A program made the position numbers and the translations under genes. From Algivirga pacifica (lineage in GTDB: Bacteria > Bacteroidota > Bacteroidia > Cytophagales > Flammeovirgaceae), in assembly GCF_039543525.1 (NCBI RefSeq), contig NZ_BAABJX010000032.1, positions 147,051-211,050 on the forward strand: a stretch of 64,000 nucleotides of DNA, written 5' to 3'. Shown piece after piece: positions 1-9,380 of this stretch. The notes below the pieces were generated by a model. It ran no database searches and was not told where the DNA came from. It saw only the letters and a list, made by a program, of their open reading frames with translations. The first letter of the stretch is position 1. Each line of letters opens with the position of its first letter.

Positions 1-90
1 GAGCGTCCACGCTCGGGTGGAGGTTGGTGATGGATTGATAGATCGAATAAAAAATCACCTTGTTTCGTAAAGTGACGGGATGAATCCCGC
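1..90. repeat. Left copy of a repeat found at both window ends
   Basis: Starts with the small palindrome gagcgtccacgctc and continues through a block that recurs almost unchanged near the right edge (63739-63843), including the words gttggtgatggattgatag and gtttcgtaaagtgacggga. This copy ends in a short hairpin, stem cggga/tcccg at 76-89 with loop tgaa. The right copy has a short extra segment after gggtgg and a decayed final hairpin. No open frame covers it. The two copies are about 63.7 kb apart in direct orientation. Confidence 0.85.
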
Positions 91-104
91 CCCTATGTGA
101 TATC

Positions 105-286
105 ACCCTTTCAGGGTTTAGGTAGCATACAATTCAGTTATCTTTGCTAGGGATGGAACACCAAAGTATGTTAGTTCAAGGATATCCTTGGACTAGAAAT
201 GACGGAAGCATTTGCTTCCGAATTGTCGTGAAATAAGCGACTCGAAAGCAAATGCTTTCGTCATTTTGGGTACAAGATGAATCTTG
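105..286. repeat. Cluster of four small intergenic hairpins
   Basis: Four perfect short hairpins lie close together. They are accct/agggt with loop ttc (105-117), cggaagc/gcttccg with loop attt (203-220), cgaaagc/gctttcg with loop aaat (243-260) and caaga/tcttg with loop tgaa (273-286). The second and third have complementary loops, and the fourth shares its loop with the hairpin at 76-89 although the stems differ. The stretch holds no credible gene. Confidence 0.75.
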
Positions 287-444
287 CACCAACAAGCTTT
301 ATATATGAAAATGGAAGGCTAATTGTAAGTAGAGAGCCTTCTAATATTCATTCGTACATACTCTTTTATTACAACCATTCCTTAAAGCTTGTTTAGAATA
401 CATCAACCTATATTGATGGCGTAATATGAATAATTATATAAAGT

Positions 445-480
445 AAAACCACTTCTTCCCATTCAGGAAGAAGTGGTTTT
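445..480. terminator. Strong bidirectional hairpin terminator
   Basis: A 15-bp perfect stem (445-459 with 466-480) encloses a 6-base loop and has A-rich and T-rich arms, so it can end transcription on either strand. It lies between the end of purL on the minus strand and whatever enters from the left edge on the plus strand. Confidence 0.75.
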
Positions 481-546
481 AAAAATCCTAACATATAGAA
501 CACACTACTGACGCAGTGCTGTTCACTTAAGGATATGGTAGACACT

Positions 547-661
547 GGTCTTTGCGTCCTCGCAAAGACCCTATCATAATGGGAGCGTCCTCGCTCCCGA
601 TCTGTAAACTTGAGCGTGGACGCTCAATTCATGTTAAGGTCTTCGCGAGGACGCGAAGACC
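547..661. repeat. Hairpin cluster with TCCT/AGGA and GG loops
   Basis: Four hairpins follow one another just downstream of purL. They are ggtctttgcg with loop tcct (547-570), gggagcg with loop tcct (581-598), tgagcgt with loop gg (611-626) and ggtcttcgcg with loop agga (638-661). Each second arm is the exact reverse complement of the first. Stem sequences differ while loops repeat, and the same loop classes return at 54100-54341. An apparent reading frame across this region is a product of the repeats, not a gene. Confidence 0.8.
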
Positions 662-738
662 AGTTTCTACCTTTTTACTTTCGGCTTAAGTTGACCTCAT
701 TAGTCTCTAATTCACGGCCAAAAACCGATAAGATATCA

Positions 739-3700
739 TTAAGCTTGCTCCTCAATCCACTTTCTAGCATTCACGAATGCCTCGATCCAAGGAGATACCT
801 CATGCGCTTCTTTACCAGGATAATATGCCCAGTTCCAAGGGAAGATTGCTCTTTCCAAGTGAGGCATCATCACCAAGTGACGACCATCTGCAGAACATAG
901 TGCCGCTGCATCGAAGTCAGAACCGTTAGGGTTTGCAGGATAGTTGCTATAGCTGTACTTACCAGCGATATCATACTTATCAGCACCGTAAGGAAGGTCA
1001 AACTTACCTTCACCGTGTGCTACCCATACACCCAGTCTTGATCCTTTCAAGGACTGTAGCATGATCGACTTTGTATCCTCTGCAATGCTCATGTTTACGA
1101 AACCAGACTCGAATTTATGAGAGTTGTTATGCAACATGCGTGGTTTTTCCTCGTGCTCAGGAACTACCAAATCCAATTCTACCATTGCCTGACAACCGTT
1201 ACATACACCCAAAGACAACGTATCCTTACGAGCATAGAAGTTATCCAATGCTGCTTTCGCCTTTTCGTTGTAAAGGAATGCTCCAGCCCATCCTTTTGCA
1301 GAACCCAATACATCAGAGTTAGAGAAACCACCTACGAAAACAATCATGTTTACGTCGGAAAGATCCTCTCTTCCTGCAATCAAGTCCGTCATATGAACGT
1401 CTTTCACGTCAAATCCTGCAAGGTATAAAGAGTAAGCCATCTCACGGTCACCGTTCACCCCTTTCTCACGGATGATCGCTGCCTTCACACCTGAATTACC
1501 CTCACGGTCTTGTGTCAGACCAAGATCTGCCAACTTACCCGTAAATCCTTCAGGGAACGTATATTTCAATGGAGTCTTGTCATAGTTCTCGTAACGCTCT
1601 AGCGCTAGTTCGTCTCCAGACTGCTTTCTATCCAATAGGTAAGAAGTCTTTGTCCATACATCTCTCAATGCTGGGATATCGAAGCTGTTGGCTGTTCCGT
1701 TCAAGACCACTGAAAGGTCTGTTCCTTCTACTGCCTCACCAATCTCGTGGAAAGTAACCCCTGCTGCAGTCAATGCACTGCTTACTACTTCTGCATTGTT
1801 CGCCTGAATCAATACCGATGGCTTCTCGGAGAATAGTACGCGGATCAGGTCTTCCTCACCCAACGCAGAGATATCGATATTCATACCTACGTTCTGCTCT
1901 GCAAAACACATCTCCAATAAAGCGGTGATCATACCCCCTGCCGAGATATCGTGTCCTGCTACAATCTCTCCTGCTTCGATTAGTTCTTGCAGTGTGTTGA
2001 ATACAGTCTTGAAGTAAGTAGCATCCTGAGGTGTAGGAACCTCTGTACCTACTTTATTCACGACCTGTGCCAATGTAGAACCACCCAAGTGGAACGCATC
2101 GTTTGCGAAATCTACATAGAATACTTTCTTACCTACTTGTGCTACCGGCTCAACGATTTTCTTCAAGTCACTTACTTCTCCTACTGAAGAAATAATCACT
2201 GTACCTGGAGAGTATACTTTGTCATCTCCGTACTTCTGTGTCATTGAAAGGGAATCCTTACCAGTAGGGATGTTGATCCCCAACCCACAAGCGAAGTCAG
2301 AACATGCTTCCACTGCTTTGTACAAGCGAGCGTCCTCTCCTTCGTTCTTACAAGGCCACATCCAGTTTGCTGACAACGATACATTCGCCAACTTGTCTGT
2401 CAATGGAGCCCAAACAAGGTTTGTCAATGCCTCAGCAATCGCATTCTTAGAACCTGCAGCAGGGTCTACCAATGCCGCTACCGGAGCGTGACCAATTGTT
2501 GTTGCGATCGCATGCTTACCACGGTAATCTACCGCCATCGCTCCTACGTTGTTCAATGGCAACTGTAGTGCACCTGCTGTTTGCTGCTTCGCTACACGTC
2601 CTGTTACCGAACGGTCTACTTTGTTTGTCAACCAGTCCTTAGAAGCAACTGCCTCCAATTGCAATACCTGGTTCACATACTCATTTAATTTATCTGCCTC
2701 ATAGCTTACGTCCTTGAACGTATTCGCTATTGTTTTATCATCCAATACTGTCTTTGGTGCTTTGCCAAAGAAGTTCTCCAACGGAAGATCGATTGGGTTC
2801 TTACCCGTCTTCTCGTCTTTTACGGTGAAGTGTAGATCGTTTGTCGTCTCTCCTACGATATACATAGGTGCGCGCTCACGCTCTGCTACACGCTTCAACG
2901 TGTCAATGTTTTCTTGCTTGATCACCAATCCCATTCTCTCCTGAGACTCGTTACCGATGATCTCTTTTGAAGAAAGTGTTGGATCTCCTACCGGAAGCTT
3001 GTTCAGGTCGATTACTCCTCCTGTTTCCTCGATCAACTCTGACAGGCAGTTCAAGTGTCCACCTGCACCGTGATCGTGAATAGAAACGATAGGGTTCTCA
3101 TCAGACTCTACCATCGCTCTGATCGCGTTATACACACGTTTCTGCATCTCAGGGTTAGAACGTTGGATAGCGTTCAACTCAATCGAGTTAGAGAACTCAC
3201 CAGTCGCTACAGAAGAAACGGCACCACCGCCCATACCGATGCGATAGTTATCACCACCCATTACGACTACTTTGTCTCCTGCGTCTGGCTTGTTTTTCAA
3301 GGCATGCTCTTTTACCGCCATACCTACACCACCAGCCATCATGATTACTTTGTCGTAACCAAATTTCTTCGCTTCCTCAAAGTGCTCGAAAGTCAATACT
3401 GAACCAGAGATCAATGGCTGACCAAACTTGTTACCGAAGTCAGAAGCACCATTTGAAGCCTTGATCAGGATCTCCATTGGAGTTTGGTACAACCAAGGTC
3501 TTTCTTCTGTTGCCTGCTCCCATGCTCTATCCTCTTCCAAACGAGAATAAGAAGTCATATATACTGCAGTACCTGCCAAAGGAATAGAACCTGTACCACC
3601 CGCAAAACGGTCACGGATCTCACCTCCTGAACCTGTTGCAGCACCATTGAAAGGCTCTACAGTCGTAGGGAAGTTATGTGTTTCGGCTTTAAGGGATAAT

Positions 3701-4425
3701 ACGGAATCAATTTCCTTAGGAGAGAAGAAGTCTGGCTTGTCTTGTGTTTTTGGAGCGAACTGCTCCGCTTTTGGTCCCTTTACAAACGCTACGTTGTCTT
3801 TATAGGCAGACACTAGGTTATCAGGGGATACTTGTGATGTTTTCTTAATCAACTGGAACAGAGATGATGGTTTTTCCTCTCCATCCACAATAAAGATTCC
3901 ATTGAAAATCTTATGGCGACAATGCTCTGAGTTTACTTGTGCAAACCCGTATACTTCTGAATCCGTCAACTTACGTCCCAACTTCTCACTTACCTCTTTC
4001 AAGTAAGCTACTTCGTCTTCGCTCAACGCCAATCCTTCGGCAGCATTGTAAGCATCGATATCTTCAATGTACTGTACTGGTTCTGGCTCCAGATCGATCT
4101 GGAATACCGTTTGGTCCAGCCCTTCATACAACGCTTGTAGCATCGGGTCAAAATCAGCCGTCTTGTCTGATTCTACCTTGGTGAATTCCTCCATACGAAG
4201 CAATCCTTCAATTCCCATATTCTGGGTAATTTCCACAGCATTGGTACTCCATGGCGTCAGCATCTCTTTACGAGGGCCTACAAACCAGCCCTCAAGCGTT
4301 TCCGCCTCCAGCTTTTCTGCATTTCCGAACAACCATTTAAGACGAGCGACATGCTCTTCAGTAAGTGTGTTGGTGGCATGAACTGCGAATACGTTATCAT
4401 GAGCACCTTGAAAGAATAAGATCAT
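739..4425 (-). CDS. purL: Phosphoribosylformylglycinamidine synthase (PurL, single-chain form)
   Basis: Catalyses the ATP- and glutamine-dependent conversion of FGAR to FGAM in de novo purine synthesis (EC 6.3.5.3), in the cytoplasm. At 1228 aa it is the large form, with synthetase and glutaminase in one chain, so no PurQ or PurS is required. Visible motifs are SEHCRHK (166-172), ETHNFPTT (248-255), a glycine-rich stretch with GSGGEIRDRFAGGTGS (265-280), and a C-terminal class I glutaminase with nucleophile Cys1075 in GVCNGCQ and His1189 and Glu1191 in MMPHLERAIF. The ATG at 4425 fits both the family N terminus and a promoter about 45 bp upstream. It is transcribed alone, divergently from the lipoprotein gene at 4675. 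No frameshift or missing key residue is seen. Confidence 0.98.
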   Translation of the reverse strand: MILFFQGAHDNVFAVHATNTLTEEHVARLKWLFGNAEKLEAETLEGWFVGPRKEMLTPWSTNAVEITQNMGIEGLLRMEEFTKVESDKTADFDPMLQALYEGLDQTVFQIDLEPEPVQYIEDIDAYNAAEGLALSEDEVAYLKEVSEKLGRKLTDSEVYGFAQVNSEHCRHKIFNGIFIVDGEEKPSSLFQLIKKTSQVSPDNLVSAYKDNVAFVKGPKAEQFAPKTQDKPDFFSPKEIDSVLSLKAETHNFPTTVEPFNGAATGSGGEIRDRFAGGTGSIPLAGTAVYMTSYSRLEEDRAWEQATEERPWLYQTPMEILIKASNGASDFGNKFGQPLISGSVLTFEHFEEAKKFGYDKVIMMAGGVGMAVKEHALKNKPDAGDKVVVMGGDNYRIGMGGGAVSSVATGEFSNSIELNAIQRSNPEMQKRVYNAIRAMVESDENPIVSIHDHGAGGHLNCLSELIEETGGVIDLNKLPVGDPTLSSKEIIGNESQERMGLVIKQENIDTLKRVAERERAPMYIVGETTNDLHFTVKDEKTGKNPIDLPLENFFGKAPKTVLDDKTIANTFKDVSYEADKLNEYVNQVLQLEAVASKDWLTNKVDRSVTGRVAKQQTAGALQLPLNNVGAMAVDYRGKHAIATTIGHAPVAALVDPAAGSKNAIAEALTNLVWAPLTDKLANVSLSANWMWPCKNEGEDARLYKAVEACSDFACGLGINIPTGKDSLSMTQKYGDDKVYSPGTVIISSVGEVSDLKKIVEPVAQVGKKVFYVDFANDAFHLGGSTLAQVVNKVGTEVPTPQDATYFKTVFNTLQELIEAGEIVAGHDISAGGMITALLEMCFAEQNVGMNIDISALGEEDLIRVLFSEKPSVLIQANNAEVVSSALTAAGVTFHEIGEAVEGTDLSVVLNGTANSFDIPALRDVWTKTSYLLDRKQSGDELALERYENYDKTPLKYTFPEGFTGKLADLGLTQDREGNSGVKAAIIREKGVNGDREMAYSLYLAGFDVKDVHMTDLIAGREDLSDVNMIVFVGGFSNSDVLGSAKGWAGAFLYNEKAKAALDNFYARKDTLSLGVCNGCQAMVELDLVVPEHEEKPRMLHNNSHKFESGFVNMSIAEDTKSIMLQSLKGSRLGVWVAHGEGKFDLPYGADKYDIAGKYSYSNYPANPNGSDFDAAALCSADGRHLVMMPHLERAIFPWNWAYYPGKEAHEVSPWIEAFVNARKWIEEQA

Positions 4426-4467
4426 TTTAAATGAATGATTTGTTAATTAGCCATCACAATTTTGCGG

Positions 4468-4498
4468 CAAAATTAAGGGAAAATTGGACAGGAACAAT
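4468..4498 (-). promoter_or_regulatory. Bacteroidota-type promoter of purL
   Basis: On the minus strand there is TAATTTTG at 4475-4468, an exact match to the TAnnTTTG -7 element of Bacteroidota sigma-A promoters. TTG lies exactly 19 bases upstream at 4497-4495. Transcription would begin near 4461, giving a leader of roughly 35 nt before the purL ATG. The call rests on consensus and spacing only. Confidence 0.65.
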
Positions 4499-4674
4499 TT
4501 TATGAAGAGATAAAAGGTAAAAAACTATTTTCAATTATTGATTAATACGGTTAAAAAGGATTACTCCCTGCCCCACTCCACCTCCTGCTTTCCCTTATCT
4601 AACATTGCACTATCCTTAGAAACGATTTTATATTTACAGTTGTTTAACCTTAAGCTGAGTTAATTTACGATGTT

Positions 4675-5481
4675 ATGAAGCTAAGGCAACTTATTCTATT
4701 CTCTATTTTACTACTGTATGGCTGTACTGAGGCATTTGATTTCAGCACAGTATCCACAGAACTGGATCAACGTTATCAAAACACGATTCAGAAGCAACTT
4801 GCTGCCTTAGAAGAAGGTGAGAAAAATACGAGAACCCTTGATTTCCCGATCTCCTTTGCGCTTTTCAGTGACACTCATATGTCCTTCAATAAACTGGATA
4901 AAGCAATACAGATTGTAAATGCTAATCCCGACATACGCTTTATTATTCATGCGGGAGATATTGCAGACAATGGCATTCTAAGGGAATATATTTTATTCCA
5001 TAATACGATGAAAGGCCTATCGGCACCATACTTTACTGTCATCGGAAATCATGATTACTTATTGAATGGAGAAGATATTTATACACAGATGTTTGGTCCC
5101 ATTAACTACTCAATAAAAATCAATGGGTTATATATTATATTCTTTGATAATGTACGATGGGAAAGTGGACAAGAACCCGATTTCGAATGGCTGGACAACA
5201 CCTTGAAAACTATTCCTTCAGAAGCAAAAAAACTAGTCGTCAGTCACCTCCCCCCTTGGTCTGGAGAATTGGATGAACCCCAACAACAACGCTATATCAA
5301 TGCCATGAGAGAAGCTGAAACTACCTTATCCTTACACGGACATATTGGAAAGTTCACTTTTGGCACTCCTTACCAGGACGATATCCCTTACCTAACAGTA
5401 GATATGAATGAGACCGACTATTTTGCGGTTATCCATATTTATGCCGATAGTTTACAAGTCGAAAAAATCCCAATCCCTTAA
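4675..5481 (+). CDS. Calcineurin-like metallophosphoesterase lipoprotein
   Basis: 268 aa. The N terminus is a lipoprotein signal with lipobox LLYGC, giving Cys17 as the lipidated residue, so the enzyme is probably anchored to the outer or inner membrane. The metal-binding blocks of the calcineurin-like superfamily are all present in order: DTH with Asp66 and His68, GDIAD with Asp95, GNHD at 124-127, SHLPP with His191, and HGH at 221-223. It should hydrolyse a phosphomonoester or phosphodiester with two metal ions; the substrate is not predictable. The gene at 5485 begins three bases after its stop, so the two are almost certainly co-transcribed. The ATG is the first in frame and gives a complete signal sequence. 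Confidence 0.85.
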   Translation: MKLRQLILFSILLLYGCTEAFDFSTVSTELDQRYQNTIQKQLAALEEGEKNTRTLDFPISFALFSDTHMSFNKLDKAIQIVNANPDIRFIIHAGDIADNGILREYILFHNTMKGLSAPYFTVIGNHDYLLNGEDIYTQMFGPINYSIKINGLYIIFFDNVRWESGQEPDFEWLDNTLKTIPSEAKKLVVSHLPPWSGELDEPQQQRYINAMREAETTLSLHGHIGKFTFGTPYQDDIPYLTVDMNETDYFAVIHIYADSLQVEKIPIP

Positions 5482-5484
5482 AAT

Positions 5485-6090
5485 ATGTCAGTAAGCTGCT
5501 CTTCTTTTATAAAAAAATATCTGCTTCTGTTGTTCTTTCTGGCATTATGGCTATTAGGAAGCAACTCCGTTCAGGCACAAGATCGAAAGTGGTATATTCC
5601 CAGTCATGCCAAAGTACAATATGCGGGAATTACTGGTTGGCTTGCTGTTGGTCCGGGGTATGAGATCGGGAAGAAGAACTGGTGGCAAATAGACGCATTA
5701 TACGGATATGTTCCAGAAAGTATTGGAGGACAAAGAAGCCATCACCTCTCCCTCAAAAACACCTTCAAGCTTATCCAACCTCAACTGAGTGAAAAGTTCA
5801 AGCTCTTCCCTACTTTGGGGCTGACTACCAGTTTTGATATCAATGGGGATGCCGATTGGCAATTAGCTTCTCTATTTTACCCAGGGTATTATGACATTAC
5901 TAATGCCATTGTATTTTACCCCTTTGGAGGTATAGGTGCCGAATATCAATTGTCAGCAAGCTTTATTGATCATATAGGATTCTTTGCCGAAGGAGGAGCC
6001 TATGCACCACATCTACAAGATCTATTTATCGGGAATGTCAAGGCCAAAGAAATTTTCAGTTTAGGATTAGGCATCAATCTTTTTTTCTAA
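5485..6090 (+). CDS. Secreted or outer-membrane protein of unknown function
   Basis: 201 aa, not recognised as a named family. Residues 1-32 form a signal peptide with a long hydrophobic core and a VQAQ cleavage region. The mature part alternates aromatic and glycine-rich strands and ends in an aromatic residue (LGINLFF), which resembles a small outer-membrane beta-barrel. It starts three bases after the metallophosphoesterase stop and is followed by a terminator at 6118, so the two genes form a complete two-gene operon. A functional link with the phosphoesterase is an inference from this arrangement. Confidence 0.75.
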   Translation: MSVSCSSFIKKYLLLLFFLALWLLGSNSVQAQDRKWYIPSHAKVQYAGITGWLAVGPGYEIGKKNWWQIDALYGYVPESIGGQRSHHLSLKNTFKLIQPQLSEKFKLFPTLGLTTSFDINGDADWQLASLFYPGYYDITNAIVFYPFGGIGAEYQLSASFIDHIGFFAEGGAYAPHLQDLFIGNVKAKEIFSLGLGINLFF

Positions 6091-6117
6091 AAAATCGCAC
6101 GTAATAAATCTTTACTA

Positions 6118-6150
6118 TTCTCTTATTCTTCAGGTAAGAGAAGACTTTTT
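6118..6150 (+). terminator. Terminator of the 4675-6090 operon
   Basis: Stem ttctctta (6118-6125) pairs with taagagaa (6135-6142) and is followed by gacttttt. It lies 28 bases after the stop at 6090. The rest of the gap up to 6422 shows no gene or clear promoter. Confidence 0.6.
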
Positions 6151-6422
6151 CAACACAACCTTACGAGGCTTTTTTCAAGATTATTTAGGAGACAACTCAT
6201 AAGACCACTCCTCTAACTGCCCCCTCCCTAAGCCCTTTATAGAAAGACCTATTTCCTCTAAAAAAACTTACACCGTATTATTTTTTGAACGATTAAAGAA
6301 AATGATTCTTCGTGGAACAGTGGAACATTTCTGTCAAAAACCAATTGAATTAAATGCCTTAATATTGATCAAGTCATCGCCAACAAACTATTAAATGATC
6401 ACGAAATTTAACTTCTGGAACT

Positions 6423-6644
6423 ATGAATCATCAACTTCAATTAACCCTATTATCCTGTTTTGGTGAAAAAGTAGCAGAACTGGAGCTTCCTAATTGCTTT
6501 TTGGAACTATACTGCTGTGAAGGCTACCTCTTAGAAATAGAGTATGATGAACATAAAAAAGAGATCAAACATATACGAGAACAAACAGACCTGGATTGGC
6601 TACTTGCCTATGTGAATAGCCTGCAGCTTCCGTTAGCCTACTAA
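6423..6644 (+). CDS. Small hypothetical protein
   Basis: 73 aa, soluble and acidic, with no signal peptide or membrane segment. The first 35 residues look like paired beta strands (QLQLTLLSCFGEKVAELEL, then ELYCCEGYLLEIEYDEH), followed by a helical end. No family is recognised. Support comes from a normal amino-acid composition, an ATG start and an isolated position before a terminator at 6937. The repeat block at 6645 starts directly after its stop. Confidence is limited because the frame is short. Confidence 0.55.
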   Translation: MNHQLQLTLLSCFGEKVAELELPNCFLELYCCEGYLLEIEYDEHKKEIKHIREQTDLDWLLAYVNSLQLPLAY

Positions 6645-6840
6645 TGTTCATGTTGTTTAGTTGAGCTTCGCTCGTTCATGATGTTTAGTTGAATTGTTGA
6701 ATTGAGCTTCGCTCCATTACATGGCGTATTAATTAGAGTTGATCTTGGTTGTTTACATATACAATCAACGATTCAACTCAAATCAACGGTTCAACTCAAT
6801 ACAAAGTATTGAAATTCAACGATTCAACATAGATTAACGA
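6645..6840. repeat. GTTGA-type dispersed repeat, inverted arrangement
   Basis: The left half contains ttgagcttcgctcgttcatg and gttgaattgttgaattgag. The right half carries their complement-like words, such as aatcaacgattcaactcaa and ttcaacgattcaacat, so the block is a degenerate long inverted repeat. The same words recur at 14450, 16851, 31895, 34258, 39195, 53973 and 63890, always between genes. The small hairpin gagc-ttc-gctc is embedded in it. Confidence 0.75.
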
Positions 6841-6936
6841 GTACTACTATAGCAATAATAGTCATAAGCTGCTTTAACCTTCTAATTTTTCTTGTTGGGC
6901 TTTTTATTCAAAGAAGGTTAACATTTTTATACTATA

Positions 6937-6975
6937 CAGCCCTTTCTAACGGGAGTCAAGAAAGGGCTGCTTTTT
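6937..6975 (+). terminator. Rho-independent terminator
   Basis: Stem cagccctttct (6937-6947) pairs with agaaagggctg (6959-6969) and is followed by ctttttc. It sits between the plus-strand small gene and the minus-strand phosphatase gene. The T-run is on the plus strand, so it ends transcription coming from 6423. Directly after it, at 6981-7001, is the word agcttgtttagaa, which also occurs at 386-398. Confidence 0.7.
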
Positions 6976-7020
6976 CATCTCTTAGAGCTTGTTTAGAACA
7001 CTGATTCAGACAAGTTCTTA

Positions 7021-9240
7021 TTATATTTTAGAAGGCATTTCCTCCAAAGCTTGATAGGTTGAAGTCTTCTGACTGTTGTGCTCTAAGCTATAAACATTAC
7101 AGCAAGCCCCAAACACTAAAATATCATCTGTCTGGTCCTCATCTCCTTTCCATTGTAGATGTAAACGATCAAGTTCCTGGAATTGTCGTTGCATCGGTAA
7201 GTGATGAATCTTCTCTATCACCTTTCGGAAACGACGAGAAAGGAGTTTCTTTCCTCTTCTTCCTCCAAACTGATCTTGATACCCATCAGAATACATATAA
7301 AACGTTAAATCTGTACTAAGATCAATCTCATGCACCACGTATTTCCCTTTGTTCTTCTTCAGCAGGTCAAACTTGGTCTTGTCCCCTCTCAACTTGCACA
7401 TGGTATTCCCTCTAAAATAGATTAATGGAATACCCGAAGATGCAAACCTTAACACACCCTTTTGTCGATTAATCACACAGATTCCCATCTCCATACTATC
7501 GAAACTTTTGGTTTCTGTAGGCTTTAGATGCTCTTCCAGTACTTCCCCTACCTTCATTAAGATATCACTAGGATCCTTGAGTTTCTTCTGGATAACACTT
7601 TCCCGTAAAATACTATTCCCTAAAACACTCATAAAGGCACCAGACACTCCATGCCCTGTACAGTCCGCTACCACGAAGAAGTCCAGGTGCTCTCCATCAA
7701 TTTCTTCTGTATGCATCCAATAGAAATCTCCACTCACGTATTGCATGGGTTTGTAAAGGATAAAGTGCTCAGAGAAGCACCCTTCTATATCCCTCTCCAA
7801 TGGAAGAAGAGCCGACTGTATTGTACTGGCATAGCTTAAGCTATCCTCCAAGTCCTCCTTCTTGATCTGTAGCTCCCGACTGACCTCTTGTAAATGTTGT
7901 TTTTGTTCCAACAGTAACTGTTGCTTTTCCTGCAAGTCAATATTGGTGCTACTCAATTCCATATTGGCGATACGCTTTCGTTTATTCTCCAAGTATAATA
8001 CTAAAGCAAATACACAAAAGATCAGTAAAGAAAAGACAACAATATACCCCAATACCTTTTGCCAAAAGATCACAGACTCCTGTTCTTTGTTCTCCTGTTT
8101 AAGGTCTTTATTCTCTTCTTCCTTTTGCTCCAACTGATAAGTATTCTCCAACTTTCGGATTACCCCTTCTTTTTCCTTTGTATAGAGACTATCATTAAGC
8201 ACTTTAAGTCGATGTAGATACTCAAAAGCTTTCTCATAATTATTTGACTTATGATACAGGTGGTATAAATCATCATAAGCAACAGGCAACAATTCAATCA
8301 TTTTCGCCTCTTCTGCGATAGCCAATCCTGACTTTAACAATCTCTCACCCTTAGAGATCAGTCCCATTTCACGATAGCACTGTCCAAGAGCGATATCAAC
8401 TGCAGCCATTCCTCTATTAAAGTGAATTTCCTGCGCTCCCTGCTGAGCTATACGGAGATGCTGTAATGCCAACCGATACTCTTCTCTTAGTCGATATGCA
8501 TTCCCCAGCTTATACTCCGCCCATACCTTACCATACGTAAACCCATCTTTCCCCCAATAGTCTAAGGCATTTTCAAAACGCTCAATAGCCTTCAGGGTAC
8601 TATCCTGCATCAGGAACATATTCCCCATATTCACACTAACGGTGGCAAGTGACTGTAAATCTCCCAGTCTTTGGGCAACCTTCATCCCCTTCATATAATA
8701 ACTCTCTGCCAACATATAATTGGCCCTCACCAAAAATACATGCCCTAGCCCATTATAAGCAGACATAAACTCCTTATCATCAGGTAAGTCCTGACACATC
8801 CTCAAAGCCTTATAATGACTTTTTTGGGCTTCGACATGACGCCCTGTGACCCTGTAGAGATTACCTAACAAGTTGTAAGCATGTATTTGAACACTATCTA
8901 CCGGCCCTTTACCGTATAGTTCCAGTCCCTGTTTCAATAATCCAATTGCCCGATCTATTTTCCCTAGCTTAAACTCCGCCATACCCACCTGTATATGCCC
9001 CATGAGTTGACCCTTTTTCCAACCGTGGGTCTCCGAATAAGCAATAATACGTTTACCGTGATAAATACTAAGGGAAGGATTGAACGTAACGTCTACATTT
9101 GTTTTCTGATATACAGTATAGACATCAGCCGTATCAAGAATAGCCAAAGAGTCTGCCTTCACCCCTCCAAAAGAAGGGAAGTTTTTCATTAACAATAAGA
9201 TAGTCAGAACGATTAGTTTTGAATAACTATTGATACGCAT
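7021..9240 (-). CDS. TPR-sensor SpoIIE-type serine phosphatase, membrane-anchored
   Basis: 739 aa. Domain order is a signal sequence (1-26), tetratricopeptide repeats (about 60-360), a coiled coil, one membrane segment (about 393-417), a second coiled coil and a PP2C/SpoIIE phosphatase domain from about 465 to 725. Visible phosphatase motifs are GDFYW (near 505), VADCTGHGVSGAFMS with the metal-binding Asp (about 522-535) and YSDGYQDQFGG (near 650). This is the common Bacteroidota design in which periplasmic TPRs sense something and the cytoplasmic phosphatase acts on an anti-sigma antagonist or similar phosphoprotein. No target gene is adjacent. It resembles the gene at 31975, which has the same catalytic end but a different sensor. 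Monocistronic. Confidence 0.88.
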   Translation of the reverse strand: MRINSYSKLIVLTILLLMKNFPSFGGVKADSLAILDTADVYTVYQKTNVDVTFNPSLSIYHGKRIIAYSETHGWKKGQLMGHIQVGMAEFKLGKIDRAIGLLKQGLELYGKGPVDSVQIHAYNLLGNLYRVTGRHVEAQKSHYKALRMCQDLPDDKEFMSAYNGLGHVFLVRANYMLAESYYMKGMKVAQRLGDLQSLATVSVNMGNMFLMQDSTLKAIERFENALDYWGKDGFTYGKVWAEYKLGNAYRLREEYRLALQHLRIAQQGAQEIHFNRGMAAVDIALGQCYREMGLISKGERLLKSGLAIAEEAKMIELLPVAYDDLYHLYHKSNNYEKAFEYLHRLKVLNDSLYTKEKEGVIRKLENTYQLEQKEEENKDLKQENKEQESVIFWQKVLGYIVVFSLLIFCVFALVLYLENKRKRIANMELSSTNIDLQEKQQLLLEQKQHLQEVSRELQIKKEDLEDSLSYASTIQSALLPLERDIEGCFSEHFILYKPMQYVSGDFYWMHTEEIDGEHLDFFVVADCTGHGVSGAFMSVLGNSILRESVIQKKLKDPSDILMKVGEVLEEHLKPTETKSFDSMEMGICVINRQKGVLRFASSGIPLIYFRGNTMCKLRGDKTKFDLLKKNKGKYVVHEIDLSTDLTFYMYSDGYQDQFGGRRGKKLLSRRFRKVIEKIHHLPMQRQFQELDRLHLQWKGDEDQTDDILVFGACCNVYSLEHNSQKTSTYQALEEMPSKI

Positions 9241-9380
9241 TAGGCCATTCTACATTTAAGATAAAAGAAAGGAATATGGAGATGAAATAATACAAAAAAA
9301 TATTGAAAACCTAATATGACTCACAAAGATTACAGTGATTTATTAAATAAAAACTTATGAAAAAGCCCACAATTTCAAAT

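Noticed and set aside
610..900. Frame crossing the hairpin cluster and the purL end
   Set aside because: Overlaps the purL C terminus on the opposite strand and starts in repeats.
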